From an uncultured Anaerolineae bacterium (GTDB lineage: Bacteria; Chloroflexota; Anaerolineae; Aggregatilineales; Phototrophicaceae), in NCBI GenBank assembly GCA_937922795.1, contig CALAJK010000031.1, forward strand, positions 1-40,415: DNA of 40,415 bases. The letters run 5' to 3'. Position 1 is the first letter of the stretch. Every line of letters begins with the position of its first letter. Below, in pieces: positions 7,593 to 15,204 of this stretch. The notes below the pieces were generated by a model, which saw only the letters and a program-made list of their open reading frames with translations, had not been told where the DNA came from and did not search any database. Both the position numbers and the translations under genes were made by a program.

Positions 7593-8150
7593 ATGATCGA
7601 CGTAAACCAACTTCGCAAAGGCACGACGTTTCTGTTCGACGGGCAGATTTACAAGGTGCTGACCTACCAGCATATCAAGCCTGGACGCGGCAACGCGACC
7701 ATCCGCGTGAAGGTCCGCAACATGCGCACCGGCGCGACCACCGAGATGACATTCAACTCCGGGACCTCAGTGCAGGATATTCGCGTCGAAAACCATAACG
7801 TTCAGTATCTATACAGCGACGGCGAATTCCTCACCTTCATGGATCTGGACACGTTTGAGCAGCCGCAGATCCGCCAAGATGTGTTCGGGGATGACTTCCT
7901 GTATCTGAAGGAGAACCTGGAGCTCAAGCTCAGCAGCTACGAGGGCGAGATCATCGACTACGAGCTGCCGAACACAGTGGATTTGAAAGTGGTCGAGGCA
8001 GAAGCGGCGGTAGCAGGCGACACGGCCAACAACCCGCAGAAGAAGGTCGTCACCGAGACCGGCCTAGTCGTGCAAGTGCCGCTGTTCGTCAACGTGGGCG
8101 ACACCATCCGCGTGAATACGGCGGAGAATACCTACATCACCCGGGTGTAG
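7593..8150 (+). CDS. efp: Elongation factor P
   Basis: A 185-residue translation factor that enters the ribosomal E site and relieves stalling at polyproline. The three OB-like domains are intact: a KOW-like N-domain, the central domain with YLYSDGEFLTFMDLDTFEQ, and the C-terminal domain ending TGLVVQVPLFVNVGDTIRV...TYITRV. The tip of the domain I loop reads IKPGRGNA, placing Arg32 where E. coli EF-P has the modified Lys34. Thermus EF-P also has an unmodified Arg there. No earP, epmA/B or ymfI-like modification gene is in the window. The start ATG at 7593 has only a distant GAAGGA (about 14 bases upstream). Confidence 0.96.
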   Translation: MIDVNQLRKGTTFLFDGQIYKVLTYQHIKPGRGNATIRVKVRNMRTGATTEMTFNSGTSVQDIRVENHNVQYLYSDGEFLTFMDLDTFEQPQIRQDVFGDDFLYLKENLELKLSSYEGEIIDYELPNTVDLKVVEAEAAVAGDTANNPQKKVVTETGLVVQVPLFVNVGDTIRVNTAENTYITRV

Positions 8151-8221
8151 CGCGCCCGGTCGCTTGGCAGCGCAGCGGAGCGGTCTCGGCCTCGCCGTTG
8201 CATTTTCCTGTACGGCGGGCG

Positions 8222-9073
8222 TCACGCCCCAAACCGCTCCAGGATGCGTTCAACCGCTCCCACGTAGCCGCCCCCGAACAGACGCACATGCACCAGCAGC
8301 GGGTACAGGTTGTACAGGTCGCGGCGCTCCTCAAAGAAGCCAGGCGCGAGCGGCCGCAGTTCTTGGTAGCGGCGGAAGAAGGGCGCGCCGAAGGTGTTGA
8401 ACAGCGTGCTGAACGCCAGCTCGATCTCAGGGTGCGCGTAGTAGATGGCCGGGTCGAGGAAGCCGGTGATGCGCCCGCCCCGCGCCAGGATGTTGGTCGT
8501 CCACAGGTCGCCGTGGATCAGCGACGGGTATTCGGGCTCCAGCAGCCAGCGATCCAGCCGCCCGGCCAGGCGCTCAACCCGGTCGTAGAGACGCGGCGGC
8601 AGCCGCCCCGCCTGCCGCGCCTCGCCGGCCATATACAGCAGCCGGTGCTCGCGGAAGAACGCCAGCCAGGAGTCAGTCGGTGGGTTGGGCTGGTGCAGGC
8701 CGCCGATGAGCGTGTCACGTTCCAGGCCGTAGGCTGCGCCGCGCACACTGTGCAGGTTGGCCACCAATTCGGCGGCATGCGCCTGGGCGGCGGCGTCGAA
8801 CTGGCTGTCGCCTTCGATGAAGGTCATCACCAGCAGATCATCGGCGCTGAACAGCACCTCCGGCACAGGCAGGGCGCTGTGCTGGCGCAGGTAGCGCAGC
8901 ATGTAGCCTTCGATGCTCAGCCGGACGTCGTCGCCGCCCATTTTGGCGACGATGACCGTGCCGTCCGGCAGCCGGGCTCGGTATACCTCGCCGATGCAGC
9001 CGCCGCCCAGCGCCAGGAGCTGCTGCGGGCGCGCGCCCAACGCCTGTTCGATGCGATCAAGCAATCCATTCAT
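8222..9073 (-). CDS. Fructosamine-kinase family phosphotransferase
   Basis: A 283-residue protein of the fructosamine-3-kinase family in the APH/choline-kinase fold. Members phosphorylate sugar adducts on proteins or free amines and so destabilise glycation products. Seen here: the glycine-rich N-lobe segment GGGCIGEVYRARL, the lysine in VIVAKMGG, the catalytic loop HGDLWTTNI, and the metal-binding FLDPAIYYAHPEIELAF. That order and spacing match bacterial members of about 285-290 residues. ATG 9073 is chosen because MNGLLDRIEQALG aligns with the usual start; an in-frame ATG at 9127 would add 18 residues. It converges on efp with 71 bases between stops, and its real substrate is unknown. Confidence 0.85.
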   Translation of the reverse strand: MNGLLDRIEQALGARPQQLLALGGGCIGEVYRARLPDGTVIVAKMGGDDVRLSIEGYMLRYLRQHSALPVPEVLFSADDLLVMTFIEGDSQFDAAAQAHAAELVANLHSVRGAAYGLERDTLIGGLHQPNPPTDSWLAFFREHRLLYMAGEARQAGRLPPRLYDRVERLAGRLDRWLLEPEYPSLIHGDLWTTNILARGGRITGFLDPAIYYAHPEIELAFSTLFNTFGAPFFRRYQELRPLAPGFFEERRDLYNLYPLLVHVRLFGGGYVGAVERILERFGA

Positions 9074-9231
9074 TTCAGTATCGTATGCTAACACCGTGCG
9101 CGCATGGATTCTGCCAGAATGACTCATCGATGAGCCGACTTGAAGGTTGAACGAGAATGCTGTCCGCGCAAGTCAGCAAGTATACCAACCGGCGCCGATG
9201 CGCCGCCCGATGAACTCGCATTGGCGCTTGC

Positions 9232-9624
9232 TCACCGGTCTGGCTCAACAATCATGCTCGTGAGCAGTGCCTGTGCCAGTTGGGCCACTAACCGAGACCG
9301 GTGATAGGCCGCCTGGCGCATCAGCTCTACGCTTCGCGGATCACGGATGTTCAAGAGCGCGCGCAGAATTTCGCTGAGCAGATAGTAGTCGTTCTCGGTT
9401 TCAATGATCCTTTGAAATTCAGGCAGCGCGATCACCGCTCCGTGTTGCCCTAGAATGTGCGCCGCGGTGACGCGATATTCTGTTACCGAATGCCGCAGCG
9501 CCAGCACAAGCTGTTCATCATAGGATAATTGTGCTGTTTGCCGCAGGTCGAAACCGCAGTGGGGGCACTGGTCGGCAGTTTCTGGCACGCGCTGCCAGCA
9601 GTGCGGGCAGAAGAACGTCAGCAT
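9232..9624 (-). CDS. Zinc-ribbon plus HEAT-repeat small protein
   Basis: A 130-residue soluble protein. The N-terminus carries two CPHC knuckles (CPHCWQRVPETADQCPHCGF), a zinc ribbon. The rest is helical pairs with HEAT-like spacing (VTEYRVTAAHILGQHGAVIAL, then DYYLLSEILRALLNIRDPRSV), suggesting two to three short HEAT repeats and a protein-binding role. It lies in the same direction as the fructosamine kinase, 158 bases upstream of that gene's start. No ribosome binding site is clear before the ATG. The specific function is unknown. Confidence 0.7.
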   Translation of the reverse strand: MLTFFCPHCWQRVPETADQCPHCGFDLRQTAQLSYDEQLVLALRHSVTEYRVTAAHILGQHGAVIALPEFQRIIETENDYYLLSEILRALLNIRDPRSVELMRQAAYHRSRLVAQLAQALLTSMIVEPDR

Positions 9625-9808
9625 GTGACTGCGCTCGCTTTTTGCGATCTAGCTACACTGCGCGCGTTTTTCAGTCGGCGCGCGCTCGCGCGCTTCTGGT
9701 AGCCGGTTTCACCGCATCAGTTTAGCGCGTCTTGATGAGAACGCCAGAGCGGATCGCTGAGTTCAGGCTGCGGCCGTCGCCGCGTCGTCTGGCCGGGCGC
9801 AAAGCGTG

Positions 9809-9814
9809 TACAAT
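9809..9814 (+). promoter_or_regulatory. -10 box upstream of the PyrK-like gene
   Basis: TACAAT about 44 bases before the start codon, in an otherwise GC-rich spacer. No matching -35 hexamer is visible. Confidence 0.35.
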
Positions 9815-9857
9815 AGGGGAACAGTGATCCTGCCTGAACCGCGGTGAACGACCACGC

Positions 9858-10598
9858 ATGAACGATACGCCCGCCATCATCGAACGCGTCAGCCGGATGA
9901 ACGAGCATTACCAGCGGCTGCACCTGACCTGCGACGACTCGCTGAACGAATTGAAGCCGGGGCAAACGGTGCTGGCGCGGGTGGCGGCGCGCTGGGATCC
10001 GTATCTGCGCGAGCACTGGTGGCCGGTGGCCGTCAGCCCGAACAAGCTGGTAATTGAGCGGCCGGCCTCGTTCCGTTACGAGCCGGGGCAGGCCGTCAGT
10101 TTGCTCGGCATCGTTGGCCAGCCGTTCCGCTATCGGCGCACCCTGCGCAACGTGCTGCTGATCGCCGCCGATGCCGCGCCGACGCCGCTCATCCTCTCGA
10201 TCGCCTGGCTGCTCACCAACCGGATCAGCGTGACGCTGGTGCTGTCCGGGCGCGGGACGCAGTATCCGGCGCAGCATCTGCCGAAAGAGGTCGAGATCAT
10301 TCAGGCAGATGAACAGTTGAGCTGGCCGAACCGGGTGATGACCGTGGGCTGGGCCGATCAAGTCTTCGTGACGACGGCGGCGGATGATGAGCTGGCGCGT
10401 TTCGGCCAGATATGGACGCTGTTCCGTGAGCTGCGGGCTGAAATCCCGAAAGGCTATCTGTTCGGCGTGTTCCAGCCCAGCCTGCCGTGCGGCGTCGGCG
10501 CCTGCCAGGCGTGCATGATCCCGCTGCGCGGCGGCGAGGCCTGTCTGGCTTGTGTGGACGGCCCGGCGATTGACCTGACGACCGTGCCGTTGGGCTGA
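9858..10598 (+). CDS. PyrK-like iron-sulfur electron-transfer protein, divergent
   Basis: A 246-residue protein with the architecture of the dihydroorotate dehydrogenase electron-transfer subunit: an N-terminal beta-barrel, a Rossmann-like NAD domain (NVLLIAADAAPTPLILSIAW), and a C-terminal cysteine cluster LPCGVGACQACMIPL...EACLAC matching the [2Fe-2S] site C-x4-C-x2-C-x9-C. The usual FAD-binding R-P-x-S motif of the barrel is not seen; the equivalent stretch reads HWWPVAVSPN. FAD binding may therefore be altered. It is 30 bases upstream of a PyrD-like gene and surely pairs with it. I call it PyrK-like rather than pyrK because both partners depart from the family's key residues. Confidence 0.75.
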   Translation: MNDTPAIIERVSRMNEHYQRLHLTCDDSLNELKPGQTVLARVAARWDPYLREHWWPVAVSPNKLVIERPASFRYEPGQAVSLLGIVGQPFRYRRTLRNVLLIAADAAPTPLILSIAWLLTNRISVTLVLSGRGTQYPAQHLPKEVEIIQADEQLSWPNRVMTVGWADQVFVTTAADDELARFGQIWTLFRELRAEIPKGYLFGVFQPSLPCGVGACQACMIPLRGGEACLACVDGPAIDLTTVPLG

Positions 10599-10628
10599 CG
10601 CGGCGCGGTGACCTGGGAGGGATGAGCG

Positions 10629-11576
10629 ATGTCCATCGAAATCACGCGGCCGGGCAAGTCCAGCCTGATGGTCGATTCGCCGGTGATGCCAGCGGCGGGG
10701 ATCGTCGGCTTCGGCGACCGCTACAAAGATCTGATCAAACTGGAGAAGCTGGGCGCGCTGGTCACTAACCCGGTCACCTACCAGCCGTGGCAGCCTGCGG
10801 CCGGCACGCGCATCGTGCCGCTGGATGCGGGCGTCCTGGTGCACACCGGCCTGCCCAACCCCGGCCTGAGCAAAGTCATCGCCAAGCATCGGGCGCTGTG
10901 GGAGGCGCTGCCGATCCCGGTGATCGTCCACATCGCGGCGACCGCGCCCGACCATGTGCGGAAGTGCGCCAGCCGGATTGACGCCGAACCGGCCATAGAA
11001 GCCATGGAGCTCGGCCTGCCCGATGATCTGACCTGGCAGGATGCCGAGAACTTCGTGCGCGGGGCGGTCAACAACACAGAAAAACCGGTGCTCGTGCGGC
11101 TGCCGCTGTACGCTCCGCTAGAGGTCGCCCTGGCCGCCGCCGACGCCGGCGCTGGCGCGCTGGTGATCGCTGCGCCGCCGCGAGGCACTGCTCGCGATCC
11201 GCTGACCGGCCGGCTGGTCAGCGGCCGTATCTACGGCCCGCTGGTCAAGCCGCTGGCGCTGCGGCTGGTGGGGCAGTTCGCCGCCCGGCTGGAGACGCCG
11301 ATCATCGGCGCGGGCGGCATCCATTCGCAGCAGGACGCCCGCGATTACCTGGAGGCAGGCGCGCGCGCAGTGCAGGTGGACGCTGTCACCTGGGTGCAGC
11401 CCAAAATGCTGGAGTACATCGCCCGCGACCTGGGCGGGCTGGTCATCACCCGGCGGGCAGGGGCGCTAGGCGATGAGTGGCATCCCGGCATGGGCGAGAC
11501 CGAGCGCAAAGCCCGCGAGGCGGCGGCGCGCACCCAGGCGGAAGCGAGCACGCCGCCGGCTGAGGAGAACCCTTAG
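10629..11576 (+). CDS. PyrD-like FMN oxidoreductase lacking the dihydroorotate site
   Basis: A 315-residue TIM-barrel protein related to class 1 dihydroorotate dehydrogenase. The FMN phosphate site is kept (TPIIGAGGIHS, with AVQVDAVTW after it), as is the SGRIYGPLVKPLALR segment. The substrate side is not: where the family has N-x-S-C-P-N, this protein has E127-L-G-L130-P-D132, so the catalytic Cys and both Asn are gone. The Lys of PVIVKLxP is Arg (R157), and the later Asn (normally S-x-N-T) is replaced in IAAPPRGT. The C-terminus has an Ala/Glu/Pro-rich tail. It follows the PyrK-like gene in one operon, with GGGAGG ahead of the ATG. It probably oxidises or reduces something other than dihydroorotate, or acts as a non-catalytic partner. 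Confidence 0.75.
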   Translation: MSIEITRPGKSSLMVDSPVMPAAGIVGFGDRYKDLIKLEKLGALVTNPVTYQPWQPAAGTRIVPLDAGVLVHTGLPNPGLSKVIAKHRALWEALPIPVIVHIAATAPDHVRKCASRIDAEPAIEAMELGLPDDLTWQDAENFVRGAVNNTEKPVLVRLPLYAPLEVALAAADAGAGALVIAAPPRGTARDPLTGRLVSGRIYGPLVKPLALRLVGQFAARLETPIIGAGGIHSQQDARDYLEAGARAVQVDAVTWVQPKMLEYIARDLGGLVITRRAGALGDEWHPGMGETERKAREAAARTQAEASTPPAEENP

Positions 11577-11629
11577 CGCCGTCGGGATGATCTTAGGGGA
11601 TGACAGCATTGAGCGGTCATGAATAGTGT

Positions 11630-11635
11630 TATACT
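11630..11635 (+). promoter_or_regulatory. -10 box of the FHA gene
   Basis: TATACT in the context GTGTTATACTGTTTCC, 21 bases upstream of the ATG. The best upstream hexamer, TTGAGC at 11609-11614, has a 15-base spacer, so the extended -10 probably matters. Confidence 0.45.
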
Positions 11636-11656
11636 GTTTCCAGATCGTTCGGTTAG

Positions 11657-12382
11657 ATGACGTTCCTTAAGATGAAAGATACGCGACACACGTCCATGAC
11701 CACCGCGCCGCTCGCCCTGGCCAAAATCACCTGGCGTCATCCGCAGACGAACGTCGTGCAGGAATTCGTCCTCACCGAGGGCGCGACGGCCAGCATTGGC
11801 CGCCAGGCCAGCAATGATATCTGCATCCCCGAACAGCACGTCTCGCGCCAGCACGCGGTCATCAATTATCGTGACGGCGTGTTCATGATCACCGACTTGG
11901 GCAGCGCCAACGGCACGTTCGTCAACGATCAACTGCTGACCGAGCCGTTCCCGCTGGCGTCGGGCGACGTCATCCGCCTGTATGTGCCGGAACTCCATTT
12001 CTCTGCCACCGTGACCGATGAAGAACACCGCCTGGCCGAGGAGATGGGCACTTTGATCACAGCGACGAACAGCACCGGCAAAGGCCGGCTCATCATCACC
12101 AACGGCCCGCAGGAGGGGACTACTGTGCCGCTGCTGCTGGGCCGGCTGACCATCGGCCGGGCGACCAGCAAAGCCACCTGGGAGATCGGCCTGCAAGATC
12201 CGTCGGTCTCGCGCCCGCACGCCCGGTTGGAACTGATCGAGGACTGCTGGGTGATCTACGATTTGGGCAGCGCCAACGGCACGCTGGTGAACGGCACGCT
12301 GGTGACCGAAAAGGGCCGGAAGCTGCGGGATGGCGACGTGCTGACCCTGGGCGAGACGAAACTGCTGTTCCGCGCCGGCTAG
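11657..12382 (+). CDS. Tandem FHA-domain protein
   Basis: A 241-residue soluble protein made of two forkhead-associated domains, which bind phosphothreonine peptides. FHA1 (about 35-115) has SIGRQASNDICI, HVSRQHAVI and DLGSANGTFVND. FHA2 (about 150-240) has TIGRATSK, SVSRPHARL and DLGSANGTLVNG. Both keep the phosphate-contacting Arg/Ser residues (GR, SRxH) and the Asn of NGT. There is no membrane segment, so it likely reads Ser/Thr-kinase signals in the cytoplasm. No Ser/Thr kinase or phosphatase gene is in the window. The start at 11657 lies very close to the predicted transcript start; ATG 11696 is an alternative that keeps both domains. Confidence 0.85.
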   Translation: MTFLKMKDTRHTSMTTAPLALAKITWRHPQTNVVQEFVLTEGATASIGRQASNDICIPEQHVSRQHAVINYRDGVFMITDLGSANGTFVNDQLLTEPFPLASGDVIRLYVPELHFSATVTDEEHRLAEEMGTLITATNSTGKGRLIITNGPQEGTTVPLLLGRLTIGRATSKATWEIGLQDPSVSRPHARLELIEDCWVIYDLGSANGTLVNGTLVTEKGRKLRDGDVLTLGETKLLFRAG

Positions 12383-12408
12383 GCGTCCGGCCGCTCTGCA
12401 CGGTGCAG

Positions 12409-12446
12409 TGCGCTGGGCGAGAGATGGACTGCTCCCGCCCAGCGCA
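12409..12446. terminator. Strong hairpin between convergent genes
   Basis: TGCGCTGGGCG (12409-12419) pairs perfectly with CGCCCAGCGCA (12436-12446) over 11 bases, with a 16-base loop. It lies between the FHA gene and the convergent minus-strand gene. There is no U-tract, so it is either a Rho-assisted or bidirectional end or an mRNA-stabilising hairpin. Confidence 0.45.
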
Positions 12447-12547
12447 ACAGGCGTTCAGCCGCCTTTTCCTCTGCTTTTAGCTGGCGTTTCGGGTTGACTC
12501 AGGCGCTCGCGGTCGCGTTCCTGCAGTCTGTCTGGCGCGCAGTCCTG

Positions 12548-12913
12548 TTAGCACAGTCGGTCTCGGTCGCGGCTGCGGAGTGGTTCAACCACAGGGGCAT
12601 CGTCGTTCTGGTTGGCTTGATGCCGGTGCTGGTATGTCATCAGCCAACCGCACTGCGCTTCGGTCAATCCGGCCTGCCGGCAGCGCGTTTGCAGGCGGTT
12701 GCCTGCTTCCTCCCCCAGCATGGCCATCATCCGAATGCAGACCTGAGGCTCATAACCCTGTTCCTGACAGTGTAGGGCGAAGTTGCAGGGTTCTTGATCG
12801 AGGGCAGCGTCCGGGTCTGCTTCCTGCGCCTGGGCGATGGCCAGAAATCCCAGGGGCAGCGCTGCTAGGGCGCACAAGCCCACGATCCAACGCAAACGGT
12901 GAAGACTCAACAT
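12548..12913 (-). CDS. Small secreted Cys-rich protein
   Basis: A 121-residue protein starting with a clean Sec signal peptide (basic MLSLHRLR, hydrophobic WIVGLCALAALPLGFLA, then AQAQ as the likely cleavage site). The mature part carries six cysteines, in PCNFALHC, PQVC, RCRQAGLTEAQC, and helical segments between, which suggests disulfide-linked helices. I recognise no family. ATG 12913 is chosen because AAGGAGA lies eight bases upstream on the minus strand and it starts the signal peptide exactly; the longer frame to 12949 has no such site. The C-terminus is acidic and Arg-rich. It is transcribed towards the FHA gene. Confidence 0.65.
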   Translation of the reverse strand: MLSLHRLRWIVGLCALAALPLGFLAIAQAQEADPDAALDQEPCNFALHCQEQGYEPQVCIRMMAMLGEEAGNRLQTRCRQAGLTEAQCGWLMTYQHRHQANQNDDAPVVEPLRSRDRDRLC

Positions 12914-13283
12914 GATCTTTCTCCTTGGTGCTGCAAGCCTCACCTTCACCTATACCGACTCGGCGCGGTGCAAAAGGTTCCGGCGATTCGTGCAAAATGC
13001 CTATTGAGTCTTTGTCCCTGTTGGCCAGCGCTAACGAACGAATCAGCGGCTGGCGTCTGCCTGGACGGTTTCGGCTTCCAAAGGCTTGGCGTCGGCTCAA
13101 CTAACATTACGAAAATATTTAAAATAATATAGTTAAATCACTAAGTGCATTTGATTAAAAGCGTTTTCCGGATACTTAAGTGGGCGATAAATCCAGCTTA
13201 ATTTCGGTTGGGTATCAACATGAGCTGGGTGTAGCTAACTCACACCCACCCCGACAATCAGTGCTTGAGGAGCAGAGCGCAAC
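12914..13283. other. AT-rich divergent spacer before the PhoX-family gene
   Basis: About 370 bases between divergent genes; the segment 13100-13180 is much richer in A/T than the rest of the window. TTGATT (13151-13156) and TACTTA (13173-13178), 16 bases apart, are a possible promoter for the PhoX gene. I see no repeated motif that would be a convincing Pho box. No gene is supported here. Confidence 0.4.
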
Positions 13284-15029
13284 ATGTCCGAACAGAATAA
13301 CTGGAAAAATCTACTGCAGCATAGAATCTCTCGTCGTGGTTTCCTACGGGGCATCAGCGTGGCTGGCGCTGGGATGGCCGCCTCCATGCTGCCCGTGAGG
13401 CTGGCGCGGACGGCCGCTCTCAGCGCATCAGCGGCGCGGTCCATGGGTCCGTCGTTCACGCCTATCGCGCCCAGCTCAGCCGATGATCTCGTGCTGCCGG
13501 AGGGTTTCAGTTATCAGGTCATCATCAAACGCGGCGACGTGTTCACGCGCGATGGTCGCGTCTTCGGCGACAATGCCGACTGGACCGGTTGGTATCCCAT
13601 TGACGCTCTGAAAGGCGGCAGCAGCGCCGAGGAAGGGCTGCTGGTGGTCAACAACGAATACATCAATCCACTGTTTGTCAGCGGCTACGTGGGCGGCGTT
13701 AAGACGCTGGATCAGGTGGCCAAAGAGAAGGCGGCTGTCGGCATCTGCGTGGTGCACATTCGCAAAGAGAACGGCAAATGGGTGGTCGTCAGCGACAGCC
13801 CGCTGGCGCGCCGCTACGACGCTACCGACCGGATCGCGGTCGGCGGCCCGGCGGCCGGCTCCGCTGCGCTGAACGGCGCGACCGAAGTCATCGGCACTTT
13901 GGCGAACTGCTCCGGCGGCCAGACCCCCTGGTTGACCGCCCTGAGCTGCGAGGAGAACTATCAGGACTACTACGGCGAAGACAAGAACACGCTGGGGGGC
14001 GGCTACGGCTGGCACGACGCCGGAGCGGACACCGAGGGGCAGATCCCGGAACACTACGGCTGGGTGGTCGAAGTGGATCCTTACAGCGGCCGGGCGGTCA
14101 AGCGCACCGCGCTGGGCCGCTTCCGTCATGAAAACGTCGCCATCGCCATCGGCAAGTCCGGCAAGGTCGTGGCCTACATGGGCGACGACAAGCGCGATGA
14201 GTGTGTATACAAGTTCGTCTCTTCGAAAACTTACGATCCCAACAACCGTGAAGCCAACTTCGACATCCTGGATGAAGGCACGCTGTATGTGGCCAACTTC
14301 GGCCGTGGAACCTGGGTGCCGGTGGTGTGGGAAGGCAATGAGCAGCTCCTGGGCGATCCGTCCAAGGTGGGCGGTTATACCATCGCCAGCCAGGCGGATG
14401 TGTTGACCTACTGCGCCCAGGCCGCCCGCGCCCTAGGCGGCACCCGCACCGACCGTCCGGAGGACATTGAGATCAACCCAGCCAACGGCGACGTGTACAT
14501 CGCCTTCACCAACAACAGCAGTCACGGCAATTTCCACGGCCAGATCGTGCGCCTCCTGGAAGACGGCGGTGATCACGAGGCGCTCACGTTCAGCTGGGAT
14601 ATATTCGCGGTCGGCGGTCCGCAGAGCGGCTTCTCCAGCCCGGACAACCTGGTCTTCGACACCAACGGCGACCTGTGGATGGTGACCGACGTGTCCAGCA
14701 GCAGCCTGAACAAGGGCATCTACAAGTTCATGGGCAACAACTCCATGTTCTACTTACCGACGGCGAATGCCGGCCAGGGCACGGCGCCGGCCTATCTGTT
14801 CGCCGCCGGCCCAGTCGAGTGTGAGATGACTGGTCCGACCTGGGTGGACGGCAGCACGCTCATCCTCGCGGTTCAACACCCCGGCGAGGAGACCGAGGAG
14901 CCGGCCGCCCCGACCAGCAACTGGCCGGACGGCCCGGGCACCGAGCCGCGCGCCAGCGTATTGGCCATCACCGGACCGTTCAACCAGTCGGGCAAATACG
15001 ATCCCTTGTTCTACATTCCCCAAGCGTAA
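13284..15029 (+). CDS. PhoX-family phosphatase (DUF839), Tat-exported
   Basis: A 581-residue secreted enzyme related to the calcium/iron-dependent alkaline phosphatase PhoX, which releases phosphate from organic phosphoesters outside the cell. The N-terminus has a twin-arginine signal (ISRRGFLRG at about 15-23, then a hydrophobic stretch), fitting export of a folded metalloprotein. The body shows PhoX-type segments: SCEENYQDYYGE with C222-E223-E224, as in the PhoX iron-ligand region, GRFRHENVAI, RPEDIEINP, and CEMTGPTW near the end. GAGGAG at 13268-13273 precedes the ATG by ten bases. It is a single-gene unit. Phosphate-starvation control is likely from the family but is not shown by the sequence. 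Confidence 0.85.
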   Translation: MSEQNNWKNLLQHRISRRGFLRGISVAGAGMAASMLPVRLARTAALSASAARSMGPSFTPIAPSSADDLVLPEGFSYQVIIKRGDVFTRDGRVFGDNADWTGWYPIDALKGGSSAEEGLLVVNNEYINPLFVSGYVGGVKTLDQVAKEKAAVGICVVHIRKENGKWVVVSDSPLARRYDATDRIAVGGPAAGSAALNGATEVIGTLANCSGGQTPWLTALSCEENYQDYYGEDKNTLGGGYGWHDAGADTEGQIPEHYGWVVEVDPYSGRAVKRTALGRFRHENVAIAIGKSGKVVAYMGDDKRDECVYKFVSSKTYDPNNREANFDILDEGTLYVANFGRGTWVPVVWEGNEQLLGDPSKVGGYTIASQADVLTYCAQAARALGGTRTDRPEDIEINPANGDVYIAFTNNSSHGNFHGQIVRLLEDGGDHEALTFSWDIFAVGGPQSGFSSPDNLVFDTNGDLWMVTDVSSSSLNKGIYKFMGNNSMFYLPTANAGQGTAPAYLFAAGPVECEMTGPTWVDGSTLILAVQHPGEETEEPAAPTSNWPDGPGTEPRASVLAITGPFNQSGKYDPLFYIPQA

Positions 15030-15131
15030 CCGCACATACCTGCTGGTTGGAGAGCCGGCGCGCGCTGGCTCTTCAGCCGCCCTCCGCGTCAGCGCTCCGG
15101 CCATCCAGCGTGACTTCGCCCCAGATAGCGC

Positions 15132-15137
15132 TATACT
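15132..15137 (+). promoter_or_regulatory. -10 box of coaBC
   Basis: TATACT in GCGCTATACTCTGCG, about 68 bases upstream of the ATG. No strong -35 hexamer is seen. Confidence 0.4.
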
Positions 15138-15204
15138 CTGCGCAGACGCGCGATCGAACCTGGCGTTGGCATCAGCGCAGCACAGGCGGCAATGGGCGGC
15201 CCTC

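Noticed and set aside
8198-9091. A 297-codon plus-strand frame over the fructosamine kinase gene
   Set aside because: The minus strand encodes a recognisable kinase over the same bases, and the plus product has no motif.
13100-13180. A/T-rich segment before the PhoX-family gene as a possible Pho box array
   Set aside because: No repeated motif with regular spacing could be made out; only a weak promoter is supportable.
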